Shown piece after piece: positions 1 through 6,699 of a stretch of 7,940 nucleotides of DNA (the stretch's first letter is position 1; every line of letters starts with the position of its first letter). A program made the position numbers and the translations under genes. Origin of the DNA: Anaerolineales bacterium UBA4826 (GTDB lineage: Bacteria > Chloroflexota > Anaerolineae > UBA4142); assembly GCA_002400365.1 (NCBI GenBank), contig DHFK01000061.1:1-7940 (forward strand). The letters run 5' to 3'. Under the pieces are notes generated by a model that saw only the letters and a program-made list of their open reading frames with translations, was not told the origin of the DNA and ran no database searches.

Positions 1-21
1 TCCGCGTCAATCCGCGCTGGT

Positions 22-34
22 AGTTTGTCAAACT
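22..34. repeat. 13-base palindrome with 1-base centre
   Basis: AGTTTG and CAAACT are perfect reverse complements around a single T. The centre is too tight for a normal RNA hairpin. It could be a protein-binding dyad or chance; no gene near it is visible in the window apart from the end of the giant CDS. Confidence 0.3.
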
Positions 35-55
35 GATCTTGATGGCTGGAAGGGC

Positions 56-122
56 AGCCGCGCTGAGCGCAAGTCGAAGGATGCCGCCAAACGTCCATCC
101 TTCGACTTCGCTTAGGACGGCT
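56..122. repeat. REP-like inverted repeat, possible terminator of the giant gene
   Basis: A perfect 13-bp inverted repeat (AAGTCGAAGGATG at 71-83 and CATCCTTCGACTT at 96-108) is separated by 12 bases. The complementarity continues imperfectly outward to AGCCG at 56-60 and CGGCT at 118-122. The arms resemble the 'TCCTTCGACTTCGCTCAGGA' style of short interspersed repeat that I recall from many bacterial genomes; this is from memory and was not searched. It starts about 40 bases past the giant gene's TAG stop and could fold in that transcript, but no U-tract follows on either strand, so a classical intrinsic terminator is not supported. Confidence 0.55.
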
Positions 123-163
123 GGGCGAGTTCCCCGCAGGACTCGACCCCGCAGATCCTCCAT

Positions 164-3100
164 CTACTTCAGAATAGCCGGCAGGAACAGCCAGTTCGAT
201 GGCGGCGCCGTCGTAGTTCCGCTCTCTTGTATGATGATCGGCAGATAAAGCCGGTTCGGCGATGACGCCGTTCCGCTTCCCTGCGTGATGAACGGAAAGT
301 AAACTCTCACGAGACTCGCCAGCGTTGCATCCCACGCGCTGTTATCCCACGTGTTCGTATCACGCTCGTTCGCCGTCACACTCGCCACATTCCAAAGTGT
401 GCCTAGCGCGTTTGCTGTCACCGTCAAGGTAACCGTCACTGTCGCGCCGCTACTCACCGCCCCAAGATCGCACACGATTGTGGTCGTTCCACCGCATGTC
501 CCCTGCGTCGCCGTCTTGGAGATAAGCGTCACCGTCACCGGCAGCGTGTCCGTCAAGATAACGCCGGTTGCAGTTTCGGGACCGTTGTTCCTCACCGTCA
601 GCGTGTAGGTTAGTGAACTGCCAACCATCACCGGGTCAGGCGCGCCGAACTTCTCGAGCGTGAGATCGGCGATGAGCGCGGTGGTCACCTGGAACGTGCC
701 GGTCGCGGTGTTCGATGGGTTGCTTTGCGAAGTCGCGTTCACGGTGACGTCGCTCGTCGTGCCAACAGGTGTGCCAACGGGGATCGCAAACGTGACGACG
801 ACGCTGGCGCCGACTCCCTCTTGCAGCGTCACGATGGACGAGGCGGGACTGATGCGCCAGCCGCGCGAGTCGGCGACATTCACCTGAACCGTATCGGTGG
901 GAGCAGTCCAATGCTGGATGTGGACATTTGCGCTGACTTGAGTGCCGCTCGTGCCGTACACAGGAGCCGGGTCAGCAAAGGTCACCAGTGCCACCGGCGT
1001 CGTGCGCCAGTTGGCAAAGTCCACCCCTGCGCTTACCTCGTCGCCCGTGCCAGGGCCCGCACCGCCCGGTCCGCTGGCGTCGCCCCACCAGTTGTCGCGG
1101 GCATTCACCATGTCCGCAGACCTGACAGGTCCAGCCCTCAACCAAGTCGGGGGTCTCGAAAGACCTGTTGAGCCCACCGCAACATAGTTCACGCCCATCC
1201 CCGTATTGCCAAAAATGTTCGTCCCGGTCACGGTCAACGTCGTAGGCAGTTCTAGGCGGATGCCATCGCCACCGTTGTTGGCGATCTGGGCTGAATTGAT
1301 GGTCATCGGGACCGGAGCGTCTGTCGCGCCTTTGACACCGGCAGACCTCGAAAGACCTGTCGTGTCTCCCGCAGTGTCGCCGGTGCGGAGGATGGCGCCC
1401 AGACCGTTTCCGCTGATCTGCGCGCCCCGAGCGCGAAGCTCGCCGCCGACCCGGATGCCCCAACCATTGTTATAGCTGATGCTGTTCGCGCCTCTCACGT
1501 CAACCGCGCCGCGGGCGCGAATCCCGTCCCCGGTGTTGGAGATTACGCGTGTCCGATCCAGGTAGACGCCATAGGCGGCGCCGGTCTGCTTGATGCCGTC
1601 ACCGATGTTGCCGCTGATCTCCAGCTGATGTCCCCGACCACCCATGCCCAGGTCACGCGTGAGCCCGATGCCGCCGGTCCCGGCGATCTTGTGGCCGTTG
1701 CCCTTGACGGTAATCTGCGCATATCCAGAAGAGCCGCCGCTCAACACGATCTCGCCGCCCACGGCAAGGCCCCACCCGCCGTTGCGCGCCACCTCCAGGC
1801 GATCCAGATCATGCAAGACAACGCGCGTACTGATGGTGTGAAGTCCATCCGCGCCGTTGTCATTGATCTGAACCGTTGCCAGCAGCGCGACTTCGTCTGC
1901 GTTGCCAACCTGGAGCCCGTCCTTCGTGTTGTGATGGACGTTGGCATTCGCCAACACGATCATAGCGTTTTTGCTCGCTTCAGCCAGCACGCCATAGCCG
2001 AAGTTGTGCGCGATCTCGACCGAGCCGCGCCCGGGAGCCAGATCCAGGGTGGCGGCCGGGCCTTGGCCTTCGATTCCGGCCGCATCCTCCTCTGCACCGA
2101 CCAGGCGGCCGTTGCCTCGGATCACGATATTCACATAGTCGCCTTCATCGGTGATAATGAAGTTATTCCCCGACCAGATGCCCGACTTGCCGTTGCCCGA
2201 CACCTCCAGGCGATCGGCGTTGACATTCGTGACACATCTATTCCGGATGCCGTAGCCGTTGTTGCCGATCACCTCGATCCAGCCGTACAGGTTGAGTTCC
2301 GCGCATCCTGGGACAGTTGGAAGTTCGATGCCATCAGCCTTGTTGTTCAGCACCCGCGTGTTCTCCAACGTCAGGTAGGCATCGTTCTTTGTCACGATGA
2401 TGCCGCTGCGCTTGTTGTCGGCCACCTCCAGGAACTCGATGCCATCGAAGGTGCTGACGCCGCCCTCGACCATGATCGCGGCTTCATTGTCTTCGCCGGG
2501 CAAGCGGCTGCCGTTGCCGTTGACCCGGCCCCAGTGGCGGAACTGGATCACGGGAAATGTCCCAGTGCGCCTATTGCCGAGCACGCCGTAACGACCGTTA
2601 GCCAGGATTTCCGTCCGATCCAGGATCAGCGACGCGCCGTCCGCGTAGACCCCGCTGCCAGAGAAGCCGGTCACGGTGAGGGAGCGCAGCTCGACATCCG
2701 TGGCGGGTCGTCTGACAACGAAGCCAGCGGCGTTGAGAGGCGCCGCGCTGCCATCAATAGTCACGCGGCCGGTGCCCGGCTGCGTCGCGCCGTCCACGAT
2801 CAGCGGGGTGTAGATCCCCGGCAGCTCCCCATCCGTCACCCGGATCACGGGGATGCCTGCGCCAGGGATGGCAAAGAGGATGGCGTCCTGGCCGCTGCGC
2901 CGGTTGGCCTCGGCGATGGCGGCGCGCAGCGTACACTGCGGCCCGGCCCGGCTCAAATCCACGTCACACATACCGTCATCCGCCGCGGCGTCCTCCTCAT
3001 CGCTGGTCATGTTGACGACGATGGGTGGCACTGCGAACTCGGAAGTGTTGCCGTCGGGGTCGGTGGCGGTGGCTGCGATCACGGCCGAGGCGCCGGCGAA

Positions 3101-6100
3101 GGTGGCCGTGAAGCGCGCCAGGCCGTCGCCGCCGGTCGTCACGTCGCGGCTGCCCAGGAACCGCTCGCCCTGGTAAGTGTGGTATTGCGGATTGTCGAAA
3201 AACTCTAGCCGATAGGTGCGGCCCGGCAGGCTGTCCAGGATGCCATCCACCTGCATCCCGCCGGCTATCGCGGTGGTAGTGATGATCGGGGTGTTCTGCA
3301 GCCGGTTGGGGCCGGAGTCGGGGTCGCCCGGATCGTTGGGGGTCGGCCCTTCGGGGAGCAGGTCAATCCCCAACTCCTCGTTGGCGAAGATCGTGTTGCC
3401 CAGGATGCGGTTACGCTCGCCGACCGCCAGGTTGACGCCATCGCCCTGGTTGAACGCGATGAGGTTTCCTTCGCCCGGCTCGGTGCCGCCGATCCAGGTG
3501 TCGTTGGCGCCGTCAATCAGCACGCCGTGGCGCGCATTGAGCAGCGGCTGGTCGGGGTAGATCTGCGCGCCGATGGTGTTGGCCTGGATGCGATTGCCGG
3601 TCGCGCCAGCCCCTTTGATCACGATGCCATCGTAGAGATGCGCGGAGATCAAGTTGCCCTGGCTCGGCCGGCCGATGACGTTGCCCGGCGCATCGGTGAT
3701 GCGCACGCCAACCTCGCTGTTGGTGGAATCGCTGCTGTAGGGGCCAATGCCCGGACCAAAGGTGCCTTGCCGGTTGGTGCCAATGAAATTGTTGAGGACC
3801 AGATTGCCCGTGGCGCCCTGGCCAACGATTTTGAGGTTATCCTTATTGCAGGCGATGACGTTGCGCGCCGCAGCCGTCTCGCCGCCGATCAGGTTGGCCG
3901 GCGCGTCCTCGATCATCACGCCATAGACATTATTCGCGCACGAGCAGGTGTAGCCGTCGGCCTGCAAGCCGATGAAGTTGCCCTGCACGCGGTTGCCGGT
4001 AGCGGCTGCGCCGTAGATCTGCACCCGGTTGCTGATGACGTTGCGGTAGTCGGGATTGGCGTCGCCCACCCGGTTGCCGCCCGCGTTGGACAGACGGATG
4101 GACCCGCCTTCGTTGGAAAAACACTGTTCACCGTCGGCTGCCATGCCCACGTAATTACCCAGGATGCGATTGTCACTGCTTGCCGCGCCGATGATCTGGA
4201 TGCCCCAATTCTTCGAACGCGCGATGACGTTGGTGGCGTAGCCGGCCGCCCCGCCAATCACGTTTCCGGCCGAGTTCTCGATGCGGATGCCGTCCCCTTC
4301 GTTGGGCAAGGCCCACCATTCCTCTAACTCCCCCATGCGATTGACGCTGTGACCGAGCACATTGCCCAGCACGTAATTGCCCCCCGCGCCCGCGAGGATG
4401 GCAATGCCATGGCCCTTGTTGTTGCCGATATAGTTGCGTGCGCCTTGCTCCGCGCCGCCTACCCATACGCCCGTCGCGCCCCCGGTGATGAGCACGCCGT
4501 TGCCGTGATTGTGACCAACCTCGGGGTGATTTCCATCTTTGTCCGCGCCGATGATGTTGCCCAGGATGCGGGCATTGACCGCGCCCGCGCCGCGCACCTG
4601 GACGCCGTGTCGCTCATTCCAGGCGATGACATTGCGCTCGTCGGTCGTCAGCCCGCCGATGCGCGTGTCCGGCGCATCCTCCACCTCCACGCCGTCAAGC
4701 TTGTTGCTATAGGATTTGCCCCCGTCGCTACCCGTGCCGATGTAGTTACCCACGACCACGTTGCCCCGCGCCCCCACTCCCTGCACGAAAATGCCCGAAC
4801 CGCGGTTGTTGCTGATCACGTTGCGCGCCGCCGCCGTATTGCCGCCGATCGTGTTGCCCGGCGCGTTCCAGATCCAAACACCTGCCTCCGAGTTAGCCAT
4901 GGGCTCGGTCGAGACGCCATCCGTGCCGATGAAGTTGCCCGTCAAGCGATTACCTCTTGCGTTTGTGCCCTGGATTAGCACACCATGACTGTTATTGCCC
5001 AACGTATTGCCGGTCAAGGTGTTGTTCGGCGAATTGGTGATGCGCACCCCGGGTCCCAAGTTTTCAAGCGGCGAAACTCTTCCGATGCGGTTGCCCTTGA
5101 TCAGGTTACCACCCGCCGGACCTTCGATGACGATACCTGCGCCGGTGTAGATGCCGGCGCTTGCGCCGAAGCTGGTAAACTCCAGTCCCTGCACTGTGCT
5201 GTTGAATGCGGCGATGGTCAGCCCATCCATGGCTTGCCGTCCCCCGTCCACCCGCACAATGCCGCCCGGCTGCGTCGTCCCGTCAATCACCACCGCATCA
5301 CGCACGGTCGGCAGCGCGCTCTGAGGGCGAATGATGAATACGTTCGCTTGGCGGCTGGATACGCCGGCAGAGTATGTCGGGATATTGAACGTGATGTTAT
5401 CCGTACCCGATTTGGCATTCGCCTCCTCAATTGCCGCGCGCAGGGTACATTCCGCTTCCGGCTGCCCGTTGCGTAGGATCGTTCCACCCGTATTACACGC
5501 GCCATTGCCTTTGTTGTTGTCGCTTCCATCGCCGGTTGAGTTGACGACCAATCCCTCCGGCACGGAAGTAGGCGTTGGGGTTTGTGTCGGTGTTTGTGTC
5601 GGGATTCCTGCCGTAGGTGTTGCTGTGTGCGTGGCTGTCGCAGTCTTTGTGGGTGTCTGCGTTCGTGTGGGCGTGGGTGTTGCCGTGGCACCGCCCATCG
5701 GCGGACCAAAGTTGAATGCGCTCCCCCCACCATTCGGCGCGGCAACAAAGTCGCCGAGGAACGCGCCGCTGGTCCCGTCATAGCGTTTGATGGCGCCGCC
5801 ATTGGTCGCAAGCCACAGATTGTTGTCGGGACCAAAGCGGGGATAACGCGGATTGGAAAGCCCTCCGCTTCCGGCGGTCACAAATTCCTTCGTGCAGCGT
5901 CCCGTCCCTACGTCGAATTCAGTGACCCTGGAAGCGCCGGCGACATAGAGCCGCGCACTGTGGAAAGTGAGATAACCCGCATCTTTAGGCAGAGGACAGC
6001 TTGCCCAGTCTAATTCGCGAACGAATCCACCCCACTGATTAAATTCCAGAACTGTATTACCTTGACCGACAGCGTAAAGTTTCCCATCACTCCCAAAGTC

Positions 6101-6589
6101 AAAACTCGTGACATACGGAGTGCCATTCGTAAAGTTGCTGATAAAAACGCCGTCCGTTCCGCGAAAACGCTTGATGAGACCGCCGACGCTGATATAGAAA
6201 TCTGCACCGGGACCAAGCCGCATGTGGTACGCGCCGGCCCCCCATCCGCCCGCGAATTGCCCCATCGAGGCGCCGGTCGTGCTGTCGTAGCGATTTAACG
6301 CGTTGCTGGAGAGCGCGTAGATGTTGCCATCGGGACCAAATTCAATGCCATAGGGTACGGTGGCGGCGTTGAAACAGCCAAGGCGCGTGCCGCTCAGATC
6401 ATAGCGCGCGATGCCCCAATTGAGAGTGTTATAGGTGCAGCTGGCATAGGCATAGAGATTCGAGCCGCCTTGCGCTCGAATGGGCTGGGTCTGGTGGAAC
6501 AGGAGCGAGCTCATCAATGCGAGCGCAAGCAGTAACAGCCACCGTGCCCAAGAAACCGACCCTTCGTTCCTCAGGATGACATTGTTCAT
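164..6589 (-). CDS. Giant secreted CSLREA / parallel beta-helix surface protein with DUF11 domain
   Basis: Exported protein of 2141 residues. Residues 1-40 are a signal peptide (hydrophobic WLLLLALALM core at 17-26, likely cleavage after A39-Q40). Residues 41-297 form an NHL/Vgb-like beta-propeller with repeated 'FGPDGn-Y' blades. Residues 301-343 are a Thr/Pro stalk. CSLREA-type segments lie at 347-404 (CTLRAAIEEAN) and 1190-1243 (CTLRAAIAEAN). Beta-helix 1 covers 405-1100, an Ig-like 'TATDPDGNTSEF' module 1101-1189, beta-helix 2 1244-1862 closing with NWWG...SGP (1833-1841). An Ig-like domain (about 1863-1972), DUF11 (1973-2092) and three C-terminal 'YLP'-type motifs follow. No catalytic residues are recognisable; adhesion or an envelope role is inferred. 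The start is fixed by GAAGGAGG six bases upstream of ATG. A polysaccharide-active enzyme is possible, because parallel beta-helices include lyases, but I see no support for it. Confidence 0.93.
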   Translation of the reverse strand: MNNVILRNEGSVSWARWLLLLALALMSSLLFHQTQPIRAQGGSNLYAYASCTYNTLNWGIARYDLSGTRLGCFNAATVPYGIEFGPDGNIYALSSNALNRYDSTTGASMGQFAGGWGAGAYHMRLGPGADFYISVGGLIKRFRGTDGVFISNFTNGTPYVTSFDFGSDGKLYAVGQGNTVLEFNQWGGFVRELDWASCPLPKDAGYLTFHSARLYVAGASRVTEFDVGTGRCTKEFVTAGSGGLSNPRYPRFGPDNNLWLATNGGAIKRYDGTSGAFLGDFVAAPNGGGSAFNFGPPMGGATATPTPTRTQTPTKTATATHTATPTAGIPTQTPTQTPTPTSVPEGLVVNSTGDGSDNNKGNGACNTGGTILRNGQPEAECTLRAAIEEANAKSGTDNITFNIPTYSAGVSSRQANVFIIRPQSALPTVRDAVVIDGTTQPGGIVRVDGGRQAMDGLTIAAFNSTVQGLEFTSFGASAGIYTGAGIVIEGPAGGNLIKGNRIGRVSPLENLGPGVRITNSPNNTLTGNTLGNNSHGVLIQGTNARGNRLTGNFIGTDGVSTEPMANSEAGVWIWNAPGNTIGGNTAAARNVISNNRGSGIFVQGVGARGNVVVGNYIGTGSDGGKSYSNKLDGVEVEDAPDTRIGGLTTDERNVIAWNERHGVQVRGAGAVNARILGNIIGADKDGNHPEVGHNHGNGVLITGGATGVWVGGAEQGARNYIGNNKGHGIAILAGAGGNYVLGNVLGHSVNRMGELEEWWALPNEGDGIRIENSAGNVIGGAAGYATNVIARSKNWGIQIIGAASSDNRILGNYVGMAADGEQCFSNEGGSIRLSNAGGNRVGDANPDYRNVISNRVQIYGAAATGNRVQGNFIGLQADGYTCSCANNVYGVMIEDAPANLIGGETAAARNVIACNKDNLKIVGQGATGNLVLNNFIGTNRQGTFGPGIGPYSSDSTNSEVGVRITDAPGNVIGRPSQGNLISAHLYDGIVIKGAGATGNRIQANTIGAQIYPDQPLLNARHGVLIDGANDTWIGGTEPGEGNLIAFNQGDGVNLAVGERNRILGNTIFANEELGIDLLPEGPTPNDPGDPDSGPNRLQNTPIITTTAIAGGMQVDGILDSLPGRTYRLEFFDNPQYHTYQGERFLGSRDVTTGGDGLARFTATFAGASAVIAATATDPDGNTSEFAVPPIVVNMTSDEEDAAADDGMCDVDLSRAGPQCTLRAAIAEANRRSGQDAILFAIPGAGIPVIRVTDGELPGIYTPLIVDGATQPGTGRVTIDGSAAPLNAAGFVVRRPATDVELRSLTVTGFSGSGVYADGASLILDRTEILANGRYGVLGNRRTGTFPVIQFRHWGRVNGNGSRLPGEDNEAAIMVEGGVSTFDGIEFLEVADNKRSGIIVTKNDAYLTLENTRVLNNKADGIELPTVPGCAELNLYGWIEVIGNNGYGIRNRCVTNVNADRLEVSGNGKSGIWSGNNFIITDEGDYVNIVIRGNGRLVGAEEDAAGIEGQGPAATLDLAPGRGSVEIAHNFGYGVLAEASKNAMIVLANANVHHNTKDGLQVGNADEVALLATVQINDNGADGLHTISTRVVLHDLDRLEVARNGGWGLAVGGEIVLSGGSSGYAQITVKGNGHKIAGTGGIGLTRDLGMGGRGHQLEISGNIGDGIKQTGAAYGVYLDRTRVISNTGDGIRARGAVDVRGANSISYNNGWGIRVGGELRARGAQISGNGLGAILRTGDTAGDTTGLSRSAGVKGATDAPVPMTINSAQIANNGGDGIRLELPTTLTVTGTNIFGNTGMGVNYVAVGSTGLSRPPTWLRAGPVRSADMVNARDNWWGDASGPGGAGPGTGDEVSAGVDFANWRTTPVALVTFADPAPVYGTSGTQVSANVHIQHWTAPTDTVQVNVADSRGWRISPASSIVTLQEGVGASVVVTFAIPVGTPVGTTSDVTVNATSQSNPSNTATGTFQVTTALIADLTLEKFGAPDPVMVGSSLTYTLTVRNNGPETATGVILTDTLPVTVTLISKTATQGTCGGTTTIVCDLGAVSSGATVTVTLTVTANALGTLWNVASVTANERDTNTWDNSAWDATLASLVRVYFPFITQGSGTASSPNRLYLPIIIQESGTTTAPPSNWLFLPAILK
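167..313 (-). repeat. Three tandem C-terminal aromatic-L/F-P motifs
   Basis: Residues 2093-2141 of the giant protein contain VYFPFI, LYLPIII and LFLPAILK, spaced 18 and 20 residues apart and joined by Ser/Thr/Gly/Pro linkers. The second and third copies are also similar as DNA (period 60 bases, compare 180-239 with 240-299), which indicates tandem duplication. From memory, many secreted Chloroflexota proteins end in one such 'hYLPlhhK' motif; its function is not established. It may be a sorting or anchoring tail. No LPXTG motif, PEP-CTERM motif or terminal membrane helix is present. Confidence 0.75.
1119..1168. repeat. Palindromic mini-element embedded in the giant CDS (copy A)
   Basis: GACCTGACAGGTC at 1119-1131 is a 13-base dyad and GGTCTCGAAAGACC at 1152-1165 is a hairpin with a CGAA loop. 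ACAGGTC at 1125-1131 also pairs with GACCTGT at 1162-1168. The block encodes about residues 1808-1824 (TGLSRPPTWLRAGPVRS), inserted between the beta-helix strand ending VAVGS and the expected cap motif NARDNWWG. Dyads of this kind are typical of short interspersed palindromic repeats; that it is an insertion is inferred. Confidence 0.55.
1341..1360. repeat. Palindromic mini-element fragment in the giant CDS (copy B)
   Basis: CTCGAAAGACCTGT at 1347-1360 is a perfect 14-base copy of 1155-1168, offset by 192 bases (64 codons). It is therefore read in the same frame and again encodes TGLSR (residues 1744-1748). It is flanked by CACCGGC (1336-1342) and GCCGGTG (1379-1385), a 7-bp inverted repeat. 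The surrounding peptide (RTGDTAGDTTGLSRSAGVKGATD) is a loop that breaks the regular beta-helix pattern. Confidence 0.5.
3290..5092 (-). repeat. Beta-helix super-repeat of about 63 residues
   Basis: Anchors of the form GN-[IV/L]-G recur in the protein at residues 499, 551, 614, 677, 742, 811, 870, 933 (NNFIG), 1003 (ANTIG) and 1064 (GNTIF). The spacing is 52-70 residues, mostly 59-65. Each unit carries 'GV-I-DAP-N-IGG', 'ARNVIS-N' and 'G-GA-GN' segments, consistent with two to three right-handed helix coils per unit. The second helix (residues 1244-1862) lacks this super-repeat and instead uses shorter 'I-gNG-wGI' coils. Confidence 0.75.
5561..5689 (-). repeat. Low-complexity Thr/Pro stalk
   Basis: Residues 301-343 of the giant protein are almost entirely T, P, A, Q and K in TPTPT / TQTPT units. 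At the DNA level this is a degenerate ACNCC-type repeat, visible on the plus strand as a G/T-rich run. It separates the N-terminal propeller from the first CSLREA segment and is probably an extended, possibly O-glycosylated linker; glycosylation is inferred only from composition. Confidence 0.85.
6548..6583. repeat. Interspersed-repeat-like sequence forming the signal-peptide n-region
   Basis: The plus-strand stretch CCTTCGTTCCTCAGGATGAC (6561-6580) closely resembles the 'CCTTCG...CTCAGGATGACA' family of short bacterial repeats that I recall from many genomes. On the minus strand it encodes residues 4-10 (VILRNEG) of the giant protein, just before its hydrophobic core. The family assignment is from memory only. 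Confidence 0.4.
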
Positions 6590-6595
6590 GGAATG

Positions 6596-6603
6596 CCTCC
6601 TTC
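6596..6603 (-). promoter_or_regulatory. Ribosome binding site of the giant gene
   Basis: Minus-strand GAAGGAGG lies six bases before the ATG at 6589, a near-perfect Shine-Dalgarno sequence that fixes the start. The TGA stop of the upstream leader ORF overlaps it (TGAAGGAGG), so a ribosome finishing the leader ends exactly on this site. This layout favours translational coupling. Confidence 0.85.
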
Positions 6604-6673
6604 ACGATACAGCGGAAGAACCTTCGCGGTCTTTGCCGCGAACGTCTTTGTCTCTCGATTGTTTCACGTTCAT
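6602..6673 (-). CDS. 23-residue leader peptide upstream of the giant gene
   Basis: A 24-codon ORF reads from ATG at 6673 to TGA at 6602. Its own strong Shine-Dalgarno site (GAAAGGAG) sits seven bases before the ATG, and its stop overlaps the giant gene's ribosome binding site. The peptide begins MNVKQSRDKD, is highly charged (ten K/R/D/E residues in the first 17) and ends in a small Ser-rich tail (GSSAVS). It has no signal peptide, membrane segment or obvious run of one regulatory amino acid, so it is not a classical amino-acid attenuator. A 7-bp hairpin lies inside it. I do not recognise a family. A role as a coupling or regulatory leader is inferred from the layout; spurious translation cannot be excluded. 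Confidence 0.5.
   Translation of the reverse strand: MNVKQSRDKDVRGKDREGSSAVS
6623..6642 (-). promoter_or_regulatory. Hairpin inside the leader ORF
   Basis: The arms TTCGCGG and CCGCGAA form a perfect 7-bp stem around a 6-base loop, centred about 43 bases upstream of the giant gene's ribosome binding site... within codons 11-17 of the leader ORF. A ribosome translating the leader would melt it. It lacks a U-tract, so it is not a terminator; it could tune mRNA stability or translation. Confidence 0.4.
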
Positions 6674-6680
6674 GGTTGCT

Positions 6681-6688
6681 CTCCTTTC
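6681..6688 (-). promoter_or_regulatory. Ribosome binding site of the leader ORF
   Basis: Minus-strand GAAAGGAG lies seven bases before the ATG at 6673. A second strong Shine-Dalgarno sequence this close upstream of the giant gene's own site is the main reason to believe the short leader ORF is translated. Confidence 0.6.
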
Positions 6689-6699
6689 GGGCGAGAAAT

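Larger units (their letters stand above)
1..163. other. Non-coding tail downstream of the giant gene
   Basis: No credible gene is visible here. The only open frame that crosses it on the plus strand is arginine- and serine-rich, has no ribosome binding site, and runs into the antisense of the giant gene's C-terminus. The stretch holds a short tandem TCCGCG motif at 1-6 and 11-16, a tight 13-base palindrome at 22-34 and an imperfect long inverted repeat at 56-122. It therefore looks like an intergenic region populated by short repetitive elements. Confidence 0.6.

Noticed and set aside
71..108. Intrinsic terminator for the giant gene
   Set aside because: The stem is good, but no T-run follows on the minus or plus strand, so it was recorded as an inverted repeat instead.
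1628..3208. 526-codon open frame on the plus strand, opposite the second CSLREA and beta-helix region
   Set aside because: It is the antisense of a GC-rich coding region. The translation is rich in A, R, D, V and H with no recognisable domain, and the minus strand carries clear beta-helix repeats and a CSLREA motif here.
3527..4327. 266-codon plus-strand frame opposite beta-helix 1
   Set aside because: It mirrors the minus-strand repeats (recurring 'DDVA', 'ADEVA' strings) and has no independent signal. It is a shadow of the repetitive coding sequence.
3290..5377. Regularly spaced repeats suggesting a CRISPR-like or satellite array
   Set aside because: The period is about 190 bases with strong sequence drift, and it follows the codon frame of a beta-helix. 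It is protein super-repeat structure, not a nucleic-acid array.
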